DNA of 32,837 nt from Iamia sp035765045 (GTDB lineage: Bacteria > Actinomycetota > Acidimicrobiia > Acidimicrobiales > Iamiaceae): contig DASTYI010000127.1 in the NCBI GenBank assembly GCA_035765045.1, forward strand, positions 1-32,837. The letters run 5' to 3'. Positions 31,080 through 32,837 of this stretch are shown one piece after another. Position 1 is the stretch's first letter. The number at the start of each line of letters is the position of its first letter. The translations under genes were made by a program, and so were the position numbers. Below the pieces are notes generated by a model. That model ran no database searches and was not told where the DNA came from. It saw only the letters and a list, made by a program, of their open reading frames with translations.

Positions 31080-31658
31080 ATGGGGACCACCGTCGCCGTG
31101 GTGCTGGCCGGGGGCGCCGGCACCCGCTACGCCGGCCCGACGCCCAAGCTGCTGGCCCCGCTACCCGGGGGCACCACCGTCCTCGGCCGGGCCGTGGCCG
31201 CCGCCGTCGACGCCGGGATCGGGCCGGTCGTGGTCGTGACCGGGGCGGTGGTCGACCCCGACCTGCCCGCCGTCGTCGAGCTGGTCGCCAACCCCCGCTG
31301 GGCCGAGGGCCAGGCCACCTCGCTGCGCACCGCGGTGGCGTGGGCGGCCGACGCCGGGGCCGACGCCGTCGTCGTCGGCCTGGGCGACCAGCCCGCCCTC
31401 TCCCCCGCCGCCTGGCGGGCCGTCGCCGCCGCCGACGCCACCCCGCTGGCCGTCGCCACCTACGCCGGGCGGCGCGGCCACCCGGTCCGGCTCGGCCGGG
31501 CGGTGTGGGACGAGCTGCCCGCCACCGGCGACGTCGGCGCCCGCGAGGTGCTCCGGGCCCGCGCCGCCGAGGTGGTCGAGGTGCCGTGCCCCGGCGACCC
31601 GGCCGACATCGACACCGTGGCCGACCTCGCCCGCTTCACGACCGGGGGACCCCTCTGA
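31080..31658 (+). CDS. MocA-like nucleotidyltransferase (NTP_transf_3)
   Basis: It encodes 192 residues. The nucleotide-binding loop is 'VLAGGAGTRYAGPTPKLLAPLPG' with Lys23, then 'NPRWAEGQATSLRTAV', 'VVGLGDQPALS' and 'RRGHPVRLGRAVWDEL'. These match the MocA/MobA-like cytidylyltransferases that attach CMP or GMP to molybdopterin. The 'GDQP' and 'NPRWAEGQ-SL' forms favour MocA, which matures the cofactor of xanthine dehydrogenase-family enzymes. No molybdoenzyme or cofactor gene is close, so the substrate is uncertain and another sugar-phosphate or alcohol acceptor is possible. The 3' end overlaps the MFS gene by 23 bases tail to tail. Confidence 0.82.
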   Translation: MGTTVAVVLAGGAGTRYAGPTPKLLAPLPGGTTVLGRAVAAAVDAGIGPVVVVTGAVVDPDLPAVVELVANPRWAEGQATSLRTAVAWAADAGADAVVVGLGDQPALSPAAWRAVAAADATPLAVATYAGRRGHPVRLGRAVWDELPATGDVGAREVLRARAAEVVEVPCPGDPADIDTVADLARFTTGGPL

Positions 31659-32808
31659 CCTGGGCGTACGCCGCCACCACGACGGCGGCCACCCCCAGGG
31701 CGGCGCCCAGGGCGCAGGCCCGGGCCCACCCGCCGGCGTCGTAGGCGGCGGCGCCGACGGCCGAGCCCAGCGCCCCGCCGGCGAAGTAGAGCGTCATGTA
31801 GGCCGAGGTGATGCGGCTCCGCGCCTCGGGGGCCAGCTCGTAGATGATCGTCTGGTTGAGCACCTGGATGCCCTGGACGCCGACGTCGAGCACCACCACG
31901 CCGACCACGATGGCGGCGACCGAGTGCCGGCCGGCCCACAGCAGCGCGAACGATGCGCCCACGGCGGCGGCCGCCCCGATCCGGCTCGGCGCGGCCAGGC
32001 CCCGGTCGGCCAGCCGCCCGGCGAGCGTGGCGCACACGGCACCGGCCGCCCCGACGAGCCCGAGCAGGCCGATGGCGCCGTCGCCCCAGCCGAAGGGCTC
32101 GGCGGCCAGGTGGAACGAGACCGTCGTCCAGAAGACCGAGAAGGTGGCGAAGCCGAGCGCGCCCAGCAGGGCGGCCCGGCGCAGGCCCGGCAGGTCGCGC
32201 AGCAGCCGCACCGTCGAGGCCAGCACGGCGCCGTAGCCGATCCGCGCCCGCTCGCCGTCGGGCGGCAGCACCCGGGCCAGCCCGGCGGCGAGGGCGACGG
32301 CCACGCCGGCCGCCACCACGAACACGGCCCGCCAGCCGAGCAGCCCGGCGATCGCCCCCGAGACGGTCCGGGCCAGGAGGATCCCGAGCAGCAGGCCGGT
32401 CATGACCGTGCCGACGGCCCGGCCCCGCTCCCCCTCGCCGGCCAGCCCGGCGGTCAGGGCGACGAGCAGCTGGGCCGCCACCGCCCCGAGCCCCACGACC
32501 ACCAGGGCGACGGCCAACACCGGCAGCGTGGGGGCAGCCGCCGCCCCCACCAGCGCCACCGCCATGGCCCCGAGGACCCCGGGGACCAGCCGGCGCCGGG
32601 CCACCAGGTCGCCCAGCGGCACCACCAGCGCCAGCCCGACGGCGTAGCCGACCTGGGCGGCGGTGACGACCAACCCGGTCCGCCCCTCGCTGGTGCCGAG
32701 GTCGGCGCCGATCGTGTGGAGCAGCGGCTGGGCGTAGTACAGGTTCGCCACCACGAGCCCGGTGGCCGCCGCCAGCAGGAGGGCGAACGGCCGGGTCAGC
32801 GTGGTCAC
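31636..32808 (-). CDS. MFS transporter, 12 transmembrane segments
   Basis: It encodes 390 residues and about twelve helices. It opens with 'TGLVVANLYYAQPLLHTIGADLG', a signature of the YgaY/YnfM-type drug-and-metabolite exporters of the major facilitator family, followed by 'VGYAVGLALVVPLGDLVARRRL', the loop A motif. The loop between helices six and seven is short and basic. The substrate is unknown; export of a small molecule is likely. GTG 32808 is the start; upstream, CACCCT six bases away is a weak version of the box seen at other starts. Only 29 bases follow to the window edge. Confidence 0.9.
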   Translation of the reverse strand: MTTLTRPFALLLAAATGLVVANLYYAQPLLHTIGADLGTSEGRTGLVVTAAQVGYAVGLALVVPLGDLVARRRLVPGVLGAMAVALVGAAAAPTLPVLAVALVVVGLGAVAAQLLVALTAGLAGEGERGRAVGTVMTGLLLGILLARTVSGAIAGLLGWRAVFVVAAGVAVALAAGLARVLPPDGERARIGYGAVLASTVRLLRDLPGLRRAALLGALGFATFSVFWTTVSFHLAAEPFGWGDGAIGLLGLVGAAGAVCATLAGRLADRGLAAPSRIGAAAAVGASFALLWAGRHSVAAIVVGVVVLDVGVQGIQVLNQTIIYELAPEARSRITSAYMTLYFAGGALGSAVGAAAYDAGGWARACALGAALGVAAVVVAAYAQVRGVPRS

Positions 32809-32837
32809 CGGACCAGGGTGCCGGTGCTGGCGAGCGG

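Overview
The window is a gene-dense piece of a chromosome with very high G+C (roughly three quarters by eye) and pervasive GTG starts. It has the actinobacterial order prepilin peptidase - aroC - aroK - aroB - aroQ - pepP - efp - nusB. Together these suggest an uncultured or little-studied actinomycetote, most plausibly class Acidimicrobiia. The class assignment is inference; no rRNA or tRNA gene is present. I see no CRISPR array, prophage or intact insertion sequence.

Region 1 (1-3606, + strand): two overlapping genes for proline-rich, single-span envelope proteins with beta-rich PPC-like repeats; the first is cut by the window edge. Region 2 (3631-10743, - strand): a housekeeping run for prepilin processing, four shikimate-pathway steps, an Xaa-Pro peptidase, elongation factor P and NusB. 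Most of its genes overlap by a few bases. A foreign-looking pair, a HEPN-domain protein and a small unknown partner, sits between aroQ and pepP. Region 3 (10801-14951, -): MBOAT acyltransferase, GH5 glycosidase lipoprotein and membrane-anchored SGNH hydrolase, which look like a surface-glycan acylation and trimming operon. Region 4 (15035-16781, -): an AbiEi/AbiEii-type pair whose promoter is overlapped by a perfect 15-bp inverted repeat. Region 5 (16840-19500, -): a large membrane PAS-GGDEF-EAL protein.

Region 6 (19626-27486): an unknown membrane protein, an acyl-CoA ligase, a MenE-like ligase, a PCD-like/VOC fusion, an EthA-like Baeyer-Villiger monooxygenase, a CBS protein, a small lipoprotein and an SDR. 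Two copies of a 45-bp palindromic repeat lie here; one sits within an apparent duplication of the acyl-CoA ligase 3' end. Region 7 (27573-32808): a YyaL/DUF255 protein, a decayed ORF, a lipoprotein, a MocA-like nucleotidyltransferase and an MFS transporter.

A thread through the window is that many starts carry a TANNNT box 6-8 bases upstream. This fits leaderless transcription and decides several start codons, notably for the AbiEi-type regulator. The most interesting candidates for follow-up are the AbiE pair with its operator, the HEPN pair, the duplicated ligase terminus around the repeat, and the palindrome that encodes the AroK tail.
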